Source: Gilvimarinus polysaccharolyticus (GTDB lineage: Bacteria > Pseudomonadota > Gammaproteobacteria > Pseudomonadales > Cellvibrionaceae). From it: 64,000 nt of DNA. Of the stretch, positions 33,685 to 42,062 are shown piece by piece. A model generated the notes under the pieces. The model searched no databases. It was not told where the DNA came from and worked only from the letters and a program-made list of their open reading frames with translations. Within the stretch, counting starts at the first letter, position 1. Every line of letters begins with the position of its first letter. The DNA lies in contig NZ_LFIJ01000002.1 of the NCBI RefSeq assembly GCF_001187555.1, forward strand, positions 1,178,545 through 1,242,544, read 5' to 3'. The position numbers and the translations under genes were made by a program.

Positions 33685-34992
33685 CTACATATCTTTTTGG
33701 TTCTGAATGTCATCAAAAATATGGCTTAAGCCAGTAGTGGCTGTGCTGCCTGGCGTGTAGCCGTGGCAAGCAAAACAATTTACGACACCGTTAGTGGATG
33801 TTGTGATGGTTCCGCCGCTGTTGCTCACAGTGCCTTGGAAGGTGGTTTCCATCACTGGGTTGGCCAGTTGCATGGAGCCGCGTTGGTTGTCGGTGGTGGC
33901 AGGTTTGGATGGGTCGCTTACCCACAGTGCGCCGATGTTGAAGTAGTGCTTCCATATTGCCATGTCTGATGGCACAGCAGGGCTGGCCAGTAGCGTTTGT
34001 ATTTGTCGATTGAGTGATTGCACATCGGTGATATTCTCATCGGCATTGTGGTCTCCGGGCGCAGTGCCCTCGGGGAATACGCGGCAGATTTCCGATGCGT
34101 TGCCCGTTAGGCTGCTGGCTTTTTCGGCGACATTTAAGCCACAGCTTTTCATGCAGCTATCGGAGGGGTTGTTTAAGCAGGTTTGGCAGCTGTTAGAGAG
34201 AAAAGACCAACCTTGTGCCGGTGCGGTTGCGGGGTTTTGGCAGTTGGGTGCGTTGTCTTTATGCTCAAAGCTTGCCCATACCAGCTCTCGGTGCTGGGGG
34301 GTACCGCGCACTAGGTGAATGCCGATCAGTCCGAGTGTTTCGTCGATGGGTGCTCCCTGTTCTGGGATGACGTCGGCGTTAATCGAAAAAAATCGGTTGG
34401 CATCACTGCTGTCAATGACACGCCAGGCGAGTTTTAACTCGGTGGTGTCGGCTGGTAAATCACCCGAGTCGGGAGCGTCACACAAGCTGCGACCAAATGA
34501 GATGCTATAAAATACTACGTTTTTATCTTGATCGTAAATGGTCGCACCGCCACCGGCTTGGCCGATACGTTCGGGCAAGGTAAAGCTGGTATCGGCGGCT
34601 TTATCTTTGACCATACGAACAAAAAATACCGGTTTGTTTGACGTGTTAGTGCAAGAGTTGCCGTCAATTTCCAATACCGGGTAGTTGGCGGCAACTTGAA
34701 AGTTACGCAGGCTTGGATCGGATTCTGACGGTGACATCAGATAAAAGAACCACTGCCAAGAGAATTGATAAAATTGACAGAAATTGTTGCCGCCGCCGGG
34801 AATTTCATTGGGCGGATTGGGGTTAGTGATCCAACTTAATTCAGCGAGACAAGCTGCCCCCAAAGAGCCGTCGGTAGCGGTGGCGTTAAGGAGCGGTGTG
34901 GTTGGTGTTGCGGATGTAGTACTTGTGTTGTTATTACACCCCCCTAAAAGGGTTGCCAGGGTCATTATGATGAGTATGCGTGAGAGCGTCAT
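33685..34992 (-). CDS. Lipoprotein with a C-terminal haem-binding motif
   Basis: 435 residues. The signal peptide ends in the lipobox LGGC and is followed by an Asn/Ser/Thr-rich linker. The body includes a WQWFFYLMSPSES block and a Cys-rich stretch (CQTCLNNPSDSCMKSC). A single CxxCH at C406-C409-H410 (NCFACHGY) near the C-terminus would bind a c-type haem. The overall family was not recognised. Export to the periplasm or outer membrane and a redox role are inferred. It runs convergent to the HEPN-like gene in the accessory stretch. Confidence 0.65.
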   Translation of the reverse strand: MTLSRILIIMTLATLLGGCNNNTSTTSATPTTPLLNATATDGSLGAACLAELSWITNPNPPNEIPGGGNNFCQFYQFSWQWFFYLMSPSESDPSLRNFQVAANYPVLEIDGNSCTNTSNKPVFFVRMVKDKAADTSFTLPERIGQAGGGATIYDQDKNVVFYSISFGRSLCDAPDSGDLPADTTELKLAWRVIDSSDANRFFSINADVIPEQGAPIDETLGLIGIHLVRGTPQHRELVWASFEHKDNAPNCQNPATAPAQGWSFLSNSCQTCLNNPSDSCMKSCGLNVAEKASSLTGNASEICRVFPEGTAPGDHNADENITDVQSLNRQIQTLLASPAVPSDMAIWKHYFNIGALWVSDPSKPATTDNQRGSMQLANPVMETTFQGTVSNSGGTITTSTNGVVNCFACHGYTPGSTATTGLSHIFDDIQNQKDM

Positions 34993-35129
34993 GCCTAAAC
35001 CTCCAGTTGTTCAGCGCTAAGACTATTTGATGCGGGCGAATGCCCCGCTAAATTGTAGATGCTCCATCAGTTGGCGCAAGGATTTGCATAGAACCATTAA
35101 GCATGACCGAGGCATTTATATATAAATTT

Positions 35130-35155
35130 AAGTCGGCGAGCCTTGATGCCGACTT
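35130..35155 (-). terminator. Probable terminator after the DoxX-like gene
   Basis: AAGTCGGC (35130-35137) pairs with GCCGACTT (35148-35155), eight pairs around a 10-base loop. Read on the minus strand it follows the DoxX-like stop at 35184 and runs into a T-containing tract. Confidence 0.6.
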
Positions 35156-35183
35156 TATAACCTCTTGATTACTGTTATGGAGG

Positions 35184-35570
35184 TTAGGCTTTAACGGTAG
35201 AGTTTAACCGGTAGGCGACTATGGATAGTGCGAGCACGCTGATGTTCGTGGTCACTGGGTTAAATGCCGCGAGTGATAGTGCCGGCTGAAATACCATTGC
35301 AAAGCCTAGTAATCCCACCATTAAAATAGCGCTGGCAAGTAGGGGCCATTGTTTGCGCCAAAGTAATAACACTAAAGTGCCAAATATCAATTCGCTAACG
35401 CCAGCGATATAAGAAAGAACGGTAGCTTGGTATTCATTGAGCCCGATGGCCATATTCATGCCGAGCTCATCGGCGTGAGGGCCTAATAATTTGGGTACTA
35501 ATCCGTGATACAGCCATATAAGTGCGACTGTGGTGCGGCAAATTAAATAGTTTAAAGAGTCGCTTTGCAT
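35184..35570 (-). CDS. DoxX-like membrane protein
   Basis: 128 residues with four hydrophobic segments (CRTTVALIWLYHGLVPKLLG, ATVLSYIAGVSELIFGTLVL, WPLLASAILMVGLLGFAMV, ISVLALSIVAYRL). The length and the four-helix layout with an early WLYHGLVPK match the DoxX-like family, whose function is mostly unknown. It lies alone between the haem lipoprotein and gnd, on the same strand. Confidence 0.7.
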   Translation of the reverse strand: MQSDSLNYLICRTTVALIWLYHGLVPKLLGPHADELGMNMAIGLNEYQATVLSYIAGVSELIFGTLVLLLWRKQWPLLASAILMVGLLGFAMVFQPALSLAAFNPVTTNISVLALSIVAYRLNSTVKA

Positions 35571-35640
35571 ATTACTTTTAAGTGATCCGTTATCTGTGTC
35601 GATCCAAGGTTTATGTAATGTGGCGAGCTGGTGGCCAATA

Positions 35641-35673
35641 TAAAAACGGGGAGCCCAAGGCTCCCCGTTTTTA
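35641..35673 (-). terminator. Rho-independent terminator after gnd
   Basis: A 15-bp stem (TAAAAACGGGGAGCC, 35641-35655, with GGCTCCCCGTTTTTA, 35659-35673) with a CAA loop. In the minus direction it stands 46 bases after the gnd stop. The same GGGGAGCC/GGCTCCCC core appears at 33636-33672. Confidence 0.9.
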
Positions 35674-35707
35674 ATTCCAGTCGCTGTTTAAAATCGCAGC
35701 TACTGTG

Positions 35708-35742
35708 TCCTCTACTACTTACACATCGTAAGTAGTAGAGGA
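35708..35742. repeat. Perfect 15-bp inverted repeat across the gnd stop codon
   Basis: TCCTCTACTACTTAC (35708-35722) pairs fully with GTAAGTAGTAGAGGA (35728-35742) around a five-base loop. On the minus strand one arm is the last sense codons of gnd (SSTTY) and the other follows the stop, which lies in the structure. It is separate from the terminator 35 bases further on. It may protect the mRNA 3' end. Confidence 0.75.
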
Positions 35743-37173
35743 GGTGGAGCCACCGCGACCGGTCCAGTTGGTGTGGAAGAACTCACCGCGTGGTTTGTCT
35801 AAACGCTCGTAGGTGTGTGCGCCAAAGTAATCGCGCTGTGCTTGCAGCAAGTTGGCTGGCAGGCGAGCGGTGCGGTAGCCGTCAAAGTAAGTCAGCGCCG
35901 AGGTAATAGTCGGTGCTGGGATGCCGTTGCTAATAGCCGCTGCGGCAACACGACGCCAACCGGCTTGGGCGTTTTCGACGGTGGTGCGGAAGTAGTCGTC
36001 GAGCAACAGGTTTTGCAGCTCTGGGTTGTTATCAAAGGCTTCTTTGATGTTACCCAAGAACGATGAGCGAATAATACAGCCACCGCGCCACATCATGGCG
36101 ATGCCGCCGTAGTTGAGCTTCCAGTTGTACTCTTTAGCCGCTTCGCGCATTAACAGGTAGCCTTGCGCGTAAGAGATAATTTTAGAGGCAAACAATGCGT
36201 CGCGCAGATCGTCGATCAGTTGTTTTTTGTCGCCGGTAAAGTTTACTGCGGGGCCATTGATAACTTTAGAGGCTTCTACGCGCTCTTCTTTTTTGGCAGA
36301 CAAGCAGCGGGCAAATACCGCTTCAGAGATTAGGGTTAGTGGTACGCCCAAATCCAAGGCGATAACGCCAGTCCATTTGCCGGTGCCTTTTTGGCCGGCG
36401 GTGTCGAGAATTTTTTCTACCAGCGGCTCGCCGTCTTCATCTTTAAACGCCAAGATGTCGCGAGTGATTTCGGTCAGGTAGCTGTCCAGTACGCCGGTGT
36501 TCCACTCGGCAAACACTTCGTGCATTTCGTCTGGGCTCATGCCCAGTACTTCTTTCATGATTTGGTAGGCTTCACAAATCAGTTGCATGTCGCCGTATTC
36601 GATACCGTTGTGTACCATTTTCACAAAGTGGCCAGCGCCGTTCTCGCCAACCCAATCGCAGCAAGGGCTGCCATCTTCTACTTTGGCCGAGATGCCTTGG
36701 AAGATGTCTTTGACAAATGGCCATGCGGCCGGTGAACCGCCGGGCATGATTGAAGGGCCAGTAAGCGCGCCTTCTTCGCCACCAGAAACGCCGGTGCCGA
36801 TAAACAGCAAGCCTTTGCTTTCTAGGTAGGCGGTGCGACGATCGGTGTCGGGGTAGTGGGTGTTGCCGCCGTCGATGATGATGTCACCTTCTTCAAGGTG
36901 TGGGATCAGCTGCTCGATAAAATCATCGACAGGCTGTCCGGCTTTAACCATTAGCATGACTTTGCGGGGTTTTGCTAACGACGCCACCAGCTCTTCAATC
37001 GATTTAGCGCCGCGAATATTTTTGCCGGCTGCGCGACCTTCAATAAAGTTGGTGACCTTTTCCACAGAGCGGTTATACGCCGTAACTGTGAAGCCTTTGC
37101 TTTCCATATTGAGGATAAGGTTCTCACCCATAACAGCGAGACCGACCAAACCGATATCAGACAGTGTTTTCAT
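35719..37173 (-). CDS. gnd: 6-phosphogluconate dehydrogenase, decarboxylating
   Basis: 484 residues, the long form. It oxidises 6-phosphogluconate to ribulose 5-phosphate and CO2 with NADP+, in the pentose phosphate pathway. The N-terminal Rossmann motif (GLAVMGENLILNM) has the Asn-Arg pair after beta-2 (YNRSVEKV), typical of NADP use. The catalytic segment GHFVKMVHNGIEYGDMQL contains the conserved Lys and Asn, and GTGKWTGVIALDLGVP and the C-terminal RGGSTSSTTYDV tail are present. It is a single-gene transcript on the minus strand; its other pathway genes are not nearby. Confidence 0.97.
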   Translation of the reverse strand: MKTLSDIGLVGLAVMGENLILNMESKGFTVTAYNRSVEKVTNFIEGRAAGKNIRGAKSIEELVASLAKPRKVMLMVKAGQPVDDFIEQLIPHLEEGDIIIDGGNTHYPDTDRRTAYLESKGLLFIGTGVSGGEEGALTGPSIMPGGSPAAWPFVKDIFQGISAKVEDGSPCCDWVGENGAGHFVKMVHNGIEYGDMQLICEAYQIMKEVLGMSPDEMHEVFAEWNTGVLDSYLTEITRDILAFKDEDGEPLVEKILDTAGQKGTGKWTGVIALDLGVPLTLISEAVFARCLSAKKEERVEASKVINGPAVNFTGDKKQLIDDLRDALFASKIISYAQGYLLMREAAKEYNWKLNYGGIAMMWRGGCIIRSSFLGNIKEAFDNNPELQNLLLDDYFRTTVENAQAGWRRVAAAAISNGIPAPTITSALTYFDGYRTARLPANLLQAQRDYFGAHTYERLDKPRGEFFHTNWTGRGGSTSSTTYDV

Positions 37174-37369
37174 AGCGGACCGTACTTTTCAGTGGTTAGA
37201 ATAAGATAGCTGTGTAACCAGTTAGCGCCGCCAGGAACAACATGGGCATTTGCGGCTGGGTCACAGAGGGCGGCAATTGTACCCGAAAATATAACCATTT
37301 GCTCGTAAGTCCCCTATTTTTATTGGTTATAACACCAATAGTTGTAGCTTGTAGTGGCCATGAAATGGG

Positions 37370-38503
37370 TTACGAGATCGGTTGTTTGATTTTGCGCCGC
37401 CGGCGCCGAGTGGGGTTGGCCTGTTGCTGCAGAGCCCAGTGAATATGCTCGTCGACCATCGGGCTAACTTGGCCTAAAGCGCGAGTGAGCGCGGCGATGA
37501 TGTCCGGCTGCGTGGGCGCATTGCCAAGGCCTATGGCGAGATTGCGCTGCCAGCGTTCAAATCCGATACGGCGAATCGCCGAGCCCTCGGTGTTTTTTAA
37601 AAAAGTCGTCTCGTCCCATTCAAACAAGGCGAGCAGGTCGGGGTTGTCCAGTCCGTGGCGAGGTAAAAAATCTGTCTCGACGGTGGCTTGCGCGTATTTG
37701 TTCCAGGGGCAGATGGCCTGGCAGTCATCGCAGCCAAACACACGGTTGCCCATGGGCTCACGAAACTCTTCAGCGATTGCGCCTTTATGCTCGATGGTTA
37801 AATACGAGATGCAGCGCCGAGCGTCTAGTGTGTAAGGCTCGGGGAAGGCATCGGTGGGGCACACTTTTAAGCAGGCAGTGCAGTCGCCGCAGCGGTTGGG
37901 TTGCTGGCTGACATCAATGGGCAGCGGCAAGTAGCTGTAAAGCTCACCCAAAAAAAACCAGCTGCCGGCTTTATCGTTGAGGATTAAGGTGTGCTTGCCG
38001 GTCCAGCCAAGACCGGCTTTGGCCGCCAGTGGTTTTTCGGCAACGGGGGCGCTATCGGTAAAGGCACGCATTTGCTGCTCACCTTGGGGTTTTAGTTCGT
38101 CGGGCAGGGCGGCTTCGATTTTTTGCCCGAGTGTGGCCAAGCGTTTACGAATCAGTTTGTGGTAATCGCGTCCCAGCGCGTACCTAGAGAAGTAAGCTTT
38201 TGTCGGGCTTTTTAAGATCTTAATAAGTTGTGTGTCGCCGGGTAAGTAATCCATCCGCGCCGATATTACTCGCAGGGTGCCCGGTATTAAGTCGCTCGGC
38301 CGCGTGCGTTTATTGCCGTGCTCGCCCATCCACTGCATATCACCTTGATAGCCTTTTGCCAGCCACGCTTGCAGTGCTCGCTCTTGTTGCGCGAGATCGG
38401 TATCGGTAATGCCGACCTGCTGAAAGCCTAGTTCGCGGCCCCAGCGTTTAATATCGCGGGCAAGTTGATCCCAGTCGAATACAGTGGTCAAAAGCGTTCT
38501 CAT
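37370..38503 (-). CDS. queG: Epoxyqueuosine reductase
   Basis: 377 residues. It reduces epoxyqueuosine to queuosine in tRNA (positions with GUN anticodons), using cobalamin and two 4Fe-4S clusters. The clusters are CGDCTACLKVCPTDAF and CDDCQAICPWNKYA, joined by CISYLTIEHKGAI. The N-terminal domain has the GFQQVGITDTDL and YFSRYALGRDYHKLIRKRL segments. The start at 38503 has no strong ribosome site; a TTG four codons later is possible. It is divergent from nnr, as in E. coli and Pseudomonas. Confidence 0.95.
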   Translation of the reverse strand: MRTLLTTVFDWDQLARDIKRWGRELGFQQVGITDTDLAQQERALQAWLAKGYQGDMQWMGEHGNKRTRPSDLIPGTLRVISARMDYLPGDTQLIKILKSPTKAYFSRYALGRDYHKLIRKRLATLGQKIEAALPDELKPQGEQQMRAFTDSAPVAEKPLAAKAGLGWTGKHTLILNDKAGSWFFLGELYSYLPLPIDVSQQPNRCGDCTACLKVCPTDAFPEPYTLDARRCISYLTIEHKGAIAEEFREPMGNRVFGCDDCQAICPWNKYAQATVETDFLPRHGLDNPDLLALFEWDETTFLKNTEGSAIRRIGFERWQRNLAIGLGNAPTQPDIIAALTRALGQVSPMVDEHIHWALQQQANPTRRRRRKIKQPIS

Positions 38504-38658
38504 CTGTTGTGTTGGCCGCTAAGTCGGCGGCGCCTAGTCACCACTACATAGTGTTGGCCGCGTGCATCCCCTATAATGGCGCTTTTGCGATGCTGGCGGG
38601 TATTTTGTCAGCGTATTGTACTGATTTTTGACCCAACTTTTGCGAGTTTCCGTATTTT

Positions 38659-40152
38659 ATGACTGCCAACAGCTCTTCTAGTGTGCTTTATACCGCCGCC
38701 CAAGTGCGTGCGCTCGACAACGCTTTTATCGCTTCCGGCGTGCCAGCAGCGGCGCTTATGAAGCGCGCTGGTCGCTCGGCGTTTGAGCTTTTATGTGAGC
38801 GCTTTGATGAGCTGAGCGAAATCACCGTATTTGCTGGGGGTGGTAACAACGCCGGTGATGGCTTTGTGGTAGCGGCATTAGCCGCTGCGCGCCGGTTGCC
38901 AGTTACCGTGGTGTTGCTGGGTGACCCAGAAAAACTCGGCGAAGCCGCGCGCGCCGCCTATGATTATGCCCGTCAAGAAGGCGTTATTATGATGCCGCCG
39001 GGGCCCGCGCCCACCCGCGGTGTGATTGTCGATAGCTTGTTGGGTATTGGTGTTAGCGGGGAGGTGCGACCCGAGTACCGCAAAGTAATTGAGCAAATTA
39101 ACAGTGCTGGCTTACCTGTGTTGTCGTTAGATATGCCTTCGGGCTTGTGTGCCGATACCGGTGCTGAATTGGGTGTGGCGGTTAAAGCGGACATAACCAT
39201 CACCTTTATCGCTAACAAGCGCGGTCTGTTTACCGGCCGTGGCCCGGCCCTTGCCGGCGAGTTGCTGTTGGATGATTTGGCCGCGCCTGCTGATATCTAC
39301 GAGACAGTCGAGGCTGAGGTTAAGCGGCAGAGCTTTGCCAATTTGCGAGCCGCTTTACCAGCGCGTCAAGCCGATGCACATAAAGGTGACTTTGGTCATG
39401 TGATGGTAATTGGCGGTGATGTTGGCCGCGGTGGCGCCGCGATGATGGCCGCCGAGGCCGCTGCGCGTGGCGGTGCTGGTTTGGTGAGTTTGGCAACAAG
39501 GCCGGAACATGTAGCTGCCATGTTGGCCCGTCAGCCCGAGGTCATGGCCTGTGGTGTAATCTCGGGCCAAGAGTTAGAGCCGTGGTTGGTGCGACCTACG
39601 GTATTGGTGGTGGGGCCGGGCTTGGGGCAATCGCCTTGGTCTGAGCAAATGTTGCAGCAGGCACTGGCGACTGATTTACCGCTAGTACTGGATGCCGATG
39701 CCCTTAATTTAGTCGCTAAAGGCCGCCTGTGGCCAGCGGGTAAAAAGCGTGATAATTGGCTGCTAACACCGCACCCTGGCGAGGCGGCAAGATTGCTCGA
39801 TTGCAGTACGGCCGAGATACAAGCTGATCGCTTTGCCAGCGTGCAACAGCTGCAACTGCAATATGGTGGCGTTGCCTTGTTAAAGGGGGCGGGCACTTTA
39901 GTGGTTGGAGCCGATCGCCCGATTAATATTATTGCCGCAGGTAACCCCGGCATGGCCAGTGGTGGCATGGGTGATGTATTAAGTGGTTTATTGGGCGCGC
40001 TGTTGGCGCAGGGCTTAAGTTCATATGATGCCGCTAACCTTGGTGCCAGTGTGCACGCTCATGCGGCTGATTTAGCGGCCGCCGATGGCGGACAGGTGAG
40101 TTTGTTGGCGACCGATATTTTGGCTTACGTGGGGGAGCTTTTAGGTGACTGA
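38659..40152 (+). CDS. nnr: Bifunctional NAD(P)H-hydrate epimerase / dehydratase
   Basis: 497 residues with two domains. Residues 1-215 are the epimerase (NnrE; GGGNNAGDGFVVAALAA and SLDMPSGLCADTG). Residues 225-497 are the ADP-dependent dehydratase (NnrD, ribokinase fold; GPGLGQSPW, TPHPGEAARLL and GNPGMASGGMGDVLSG). Together they repair NADHX and NADPHX, damaged forms of NAD(P)H. tsaE begins inside its last eight bases, so translation is coupled. Confidence 0.96.
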   Translation: MTANSSSSVLYTAAQVRALDNAFIASGVPAAALMKRAGRSAFELLCERFDELSEITVFAGGGNNAGDGFVVAALAAARRLPVTVVLLGDPEKLGEAARAAYDYARQEGVIMMPPGPAPTRGVIVDSLLGIGVSGEVRPEYRKVIEQINSAGLPVLSLDMPSGLCADTGAELGVAVKADITITFIANKRGLFTGRGPALAGELLLDDLAAPADIYETVEAEVKRQSFANLRAALPARQADAHKGDFGHVMVIGGDVGRGGAAMMAAEAAARGGAGLVSLATRPEHVAAMLARQPEVMACGVISGQELEPWLVRPTVLVVGPGLGQSPWSEQMLQQALATDLPLVLDADALNLVAKGRLWPAGKKRDNWLLTPHPGEAARLLDCSTAEIQADRFASVQQLQLQYGGVALLKGAGTLVVGADRPINIIAAGNPGMASGGMGDVLSGLLGALLAQGLSSYDAANLGASVHAHAADLAAADGGQVSLLATDILAYVGELLGD

Positions 40153-40621
40153 GCGGTCTACTTGGCTGGCCGATGAAGCCGCGACGGTGGCATTTGGTGA
40201 GCATTTGGGTGGCCAGCTCGCGCAATGCTCGGGCTGTGTTAACGTACATCTAGAGGGTGATTTAGGTGCGGGAAAAACCACCTTAACCCGTGGTGTGTTG
40301 CGCTACTTTGGTCATCAGGGCGCCGTTAAAAGCCCAACTTATACTTTGGTTGAAGGCTATGAGCTGCCGGAGCGCACGGTTTATCATTTTGATTTGTACC
40401 GTTTAGGCGACCCGGAAGAATTAGAGTACATGGGGATTCGCGATTATTTTAGTGATAATAGCCTTTGTCTAATCGAATGGCCGATGCGTGGTACGGGAAT
40501 TTTGCCCGAGCCGGATGTCGTGGTGGCGCTTAAGGTGCAAGCGGGAGGGCGTCTTGCTATGCTGAAGGCCTTTACAGCTACGGGCACGGCGGTATTGGAC
40601 AAGTTGTGCAGCGGCGTTTGA
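40145..40621 (+). CDS. tsaE: tRNA threonylcarbamoyladenosine biosynthesis ATPase TsaE
   Basis: 158 residues from a GTG that overlaps the end of nnr by eight bases. The Walker A loop is GDLGAGKTTLTRG, followed by VKSPTYTLVEGYE and the Walker B-like YHFDLYRLGDPEELEYMG. TsaE works with TsaB-TsaD to make t6A37 on ANN-decoding tRNAs; the partners are not in the window. The amiB start follows about 40 bases on. Confidence 0.96.
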   Translation: MTERSTWLADEAATVAFGEHLGGQLAQCSGCVNVHLEGDLGAGKTTLTRGVLRYFGHQGAVKSPTYTLVEGYELPERTVYHFDLYRLGDPEELEYMGIRDYFSDNSLCLIEWPMRGTGILPEPDVVVALKVQAGGRLAMLKAFTATGTAVLDKLCSGV

Positions 40622-40664
40622 TGCCGAGGCTTTTACTTAAAACACTGACACATAAAAAGGTTTT

Positions 40665-42041
40665 ATGCCGCAAACTGTTTTGACATTACCGAGTTCCACC
40701 CGCAGGTTGCGCTCGGCGTTGCTATGGTTAGCTTGCGTTTTGTGCTTGCCGTTGTTGGCACACGCGGCCGATGTCGATAGTGTTAGGTTGTGGCGCGCGC
40801 CCGATCACACCCGTCTGGTATTTGACTTGTCGGGCCCCGTCGAGCATACGCTGTTTACTTTAAGTGATCCTAATCGCGTAGTGATTGATGTGAGTAATAC
40901 TCAATTCCATGCCGACTTAGAGGCACTGAATTTAGACGAAACGCCCATTAAAGAAATCCGCTACGCGCCACGTGACGGCGGTAATTTACGGGTGGTTTTA
41001 GATCTATCCACAGCGGTTAATCCCAACAGCTTCTTCTTGCCGCGCCAAGCGGGTACCGGTGATCGATTGGTGGTTGATTTAAAAGATCGCGCGCCTACCA
41101 CTGCCGGTCCACCGCCGCCGGTTGCTCAGCCCCCCGATATAGCCAGTAGCGGTATGCGCGATATTATTATTGCTATCGACGCAGGGCACGGCGGTGAAGA
41201 CCCTGGCGCCTCTGGTCCCAATCGGCTGCGAGAAAAGGATGTCGTCCTTAAAATCGCGCAAGAGTTAGCAAAAGCGGTTAATGGGCGGCGGGGTTATGTC
41301 GCCAAGTTAGTGCGCACGGGCGATTATTATGTCCCGCTGCGCGAGCGGCGTAATATTGCGCGGAAAATGCAGGCCGACTTATTTATTTCGATTCACGCCG
41401 ATGCGTTTACCAAACCCTCGGCCAAAGGCGCCTCGGTATTTGCGTTGTCGCGCAGTGGTGCCACCAGTGAGATGGCGCGCTTTTTGGCGCAAAGTGAAAA
41501 CGAATCGGATTTGATCGGTGGCGTGGGCAGCGTTAGCTTGGAAGATAAAGATGAAGTCTTAGCTGGGGTGTTGGTGGACTTATCCATGACGGCCACCTTA
41601 GGCGCAAGCCTGCAGGTAGGTGATTACGTTTTAAAATCTATGGGACAGGTGGCGCACTTGCATAAACATCAGGTTGAGCAAGCGGGTTTTGCGGTGCTTA
41701 AATCTCCAGATGTACCGTCTATTTTGGTCGAGACAGGTTTTATTTCAAACCCCGCAGAGGCAAAGAATCTTGCCAACAGCGGCTACCGCACACGTTTAGC
41801 CGCGCAATTGCTTAAAGGTATCGAGCAATATTTTAATCAGTTTCCGCCTCCCGGCACTTACTTGGCCAATAAAAAATTTGGCGGTAATGGCGGAGTGACC
41901 GAGTACACGATTGCTCGCGGCGATACCTTAAGTGAAATCGCTAAGCGTTTTAATATAAGCGTGAGTCAACTGCAGCAACTGAACAACCTTAATTCGCAAA
42001 CCATCAAGGTCGGGCAAACTCTACGTATCCCCACCTCTTAA
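40665..42041 (+). CDS. amiB: N-acetylmuramoyl-L-alanine amidase (AmiB type) with LysM
   Basis: 458 residues. Signal peptide (about 1-34, ending AHA); AMIN domain (residues 36-135, DSVRLWRAPDHTRLVFDLSG), which targets septal wall; a Pro-rich linker; Amidase_3 domain (165-390) with zinc ligands in IAIDAGHGGEDPGASG, FISIHADAF and PSILVETGFISNP; and a single C-terminal LysM (EYTIARGDTLSEIAKRF). It splits daughter-cell peptidoglycan and normally needs an EnvC/NlpD-type activator. Position before mutL is conserved in gammaproteobacteria. The LysM is absent in E. coli AmiB isoforms of the same length but common in Pseudomonas. Confidence 0.95.
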   Translation: MPQTVLTLPSSTRRLRSALLWLACVLCLPLLAHAADVDSVRLWRAPDHTRLVFDLSGPVEHTLFTLSDPNRVVIDVSNTQFHADLEALNLDETPIKEIRYAPRDGGNLRVVLDLSTAVNPNSFFLPRQAGTGDRLVVDLKDRAPTTAGPPPPVAQPPDIASSGMRDIIIAIDAGHGGEDPGASGPNRLREKDVVLKIAQELAKAVNGRRGYVAKLVRTGDYYVPLRERRNIARKMQADLFISIHADAFTKPSAKGASVFALSRSGATSEMARFLAQSENESDLIGGVGSVSLEDKDEVLAGVLVDLSMTATLGASLQVGDYVLKSMGQVAHLHKHQVEQAGFAVLKSPDVPSILVETGFISNPAEAKNLANSGYRTRLAAQLLKGIEQYFNQFPPPGTYLANKKFGGNGGVTEYTIARGDTLSEIAKRFNISVSQLQQLNNLNSQTIKVGQTLRIPTS

Positions 42042-42062
42042 CTGGCAGTAACCCTTTTTATT

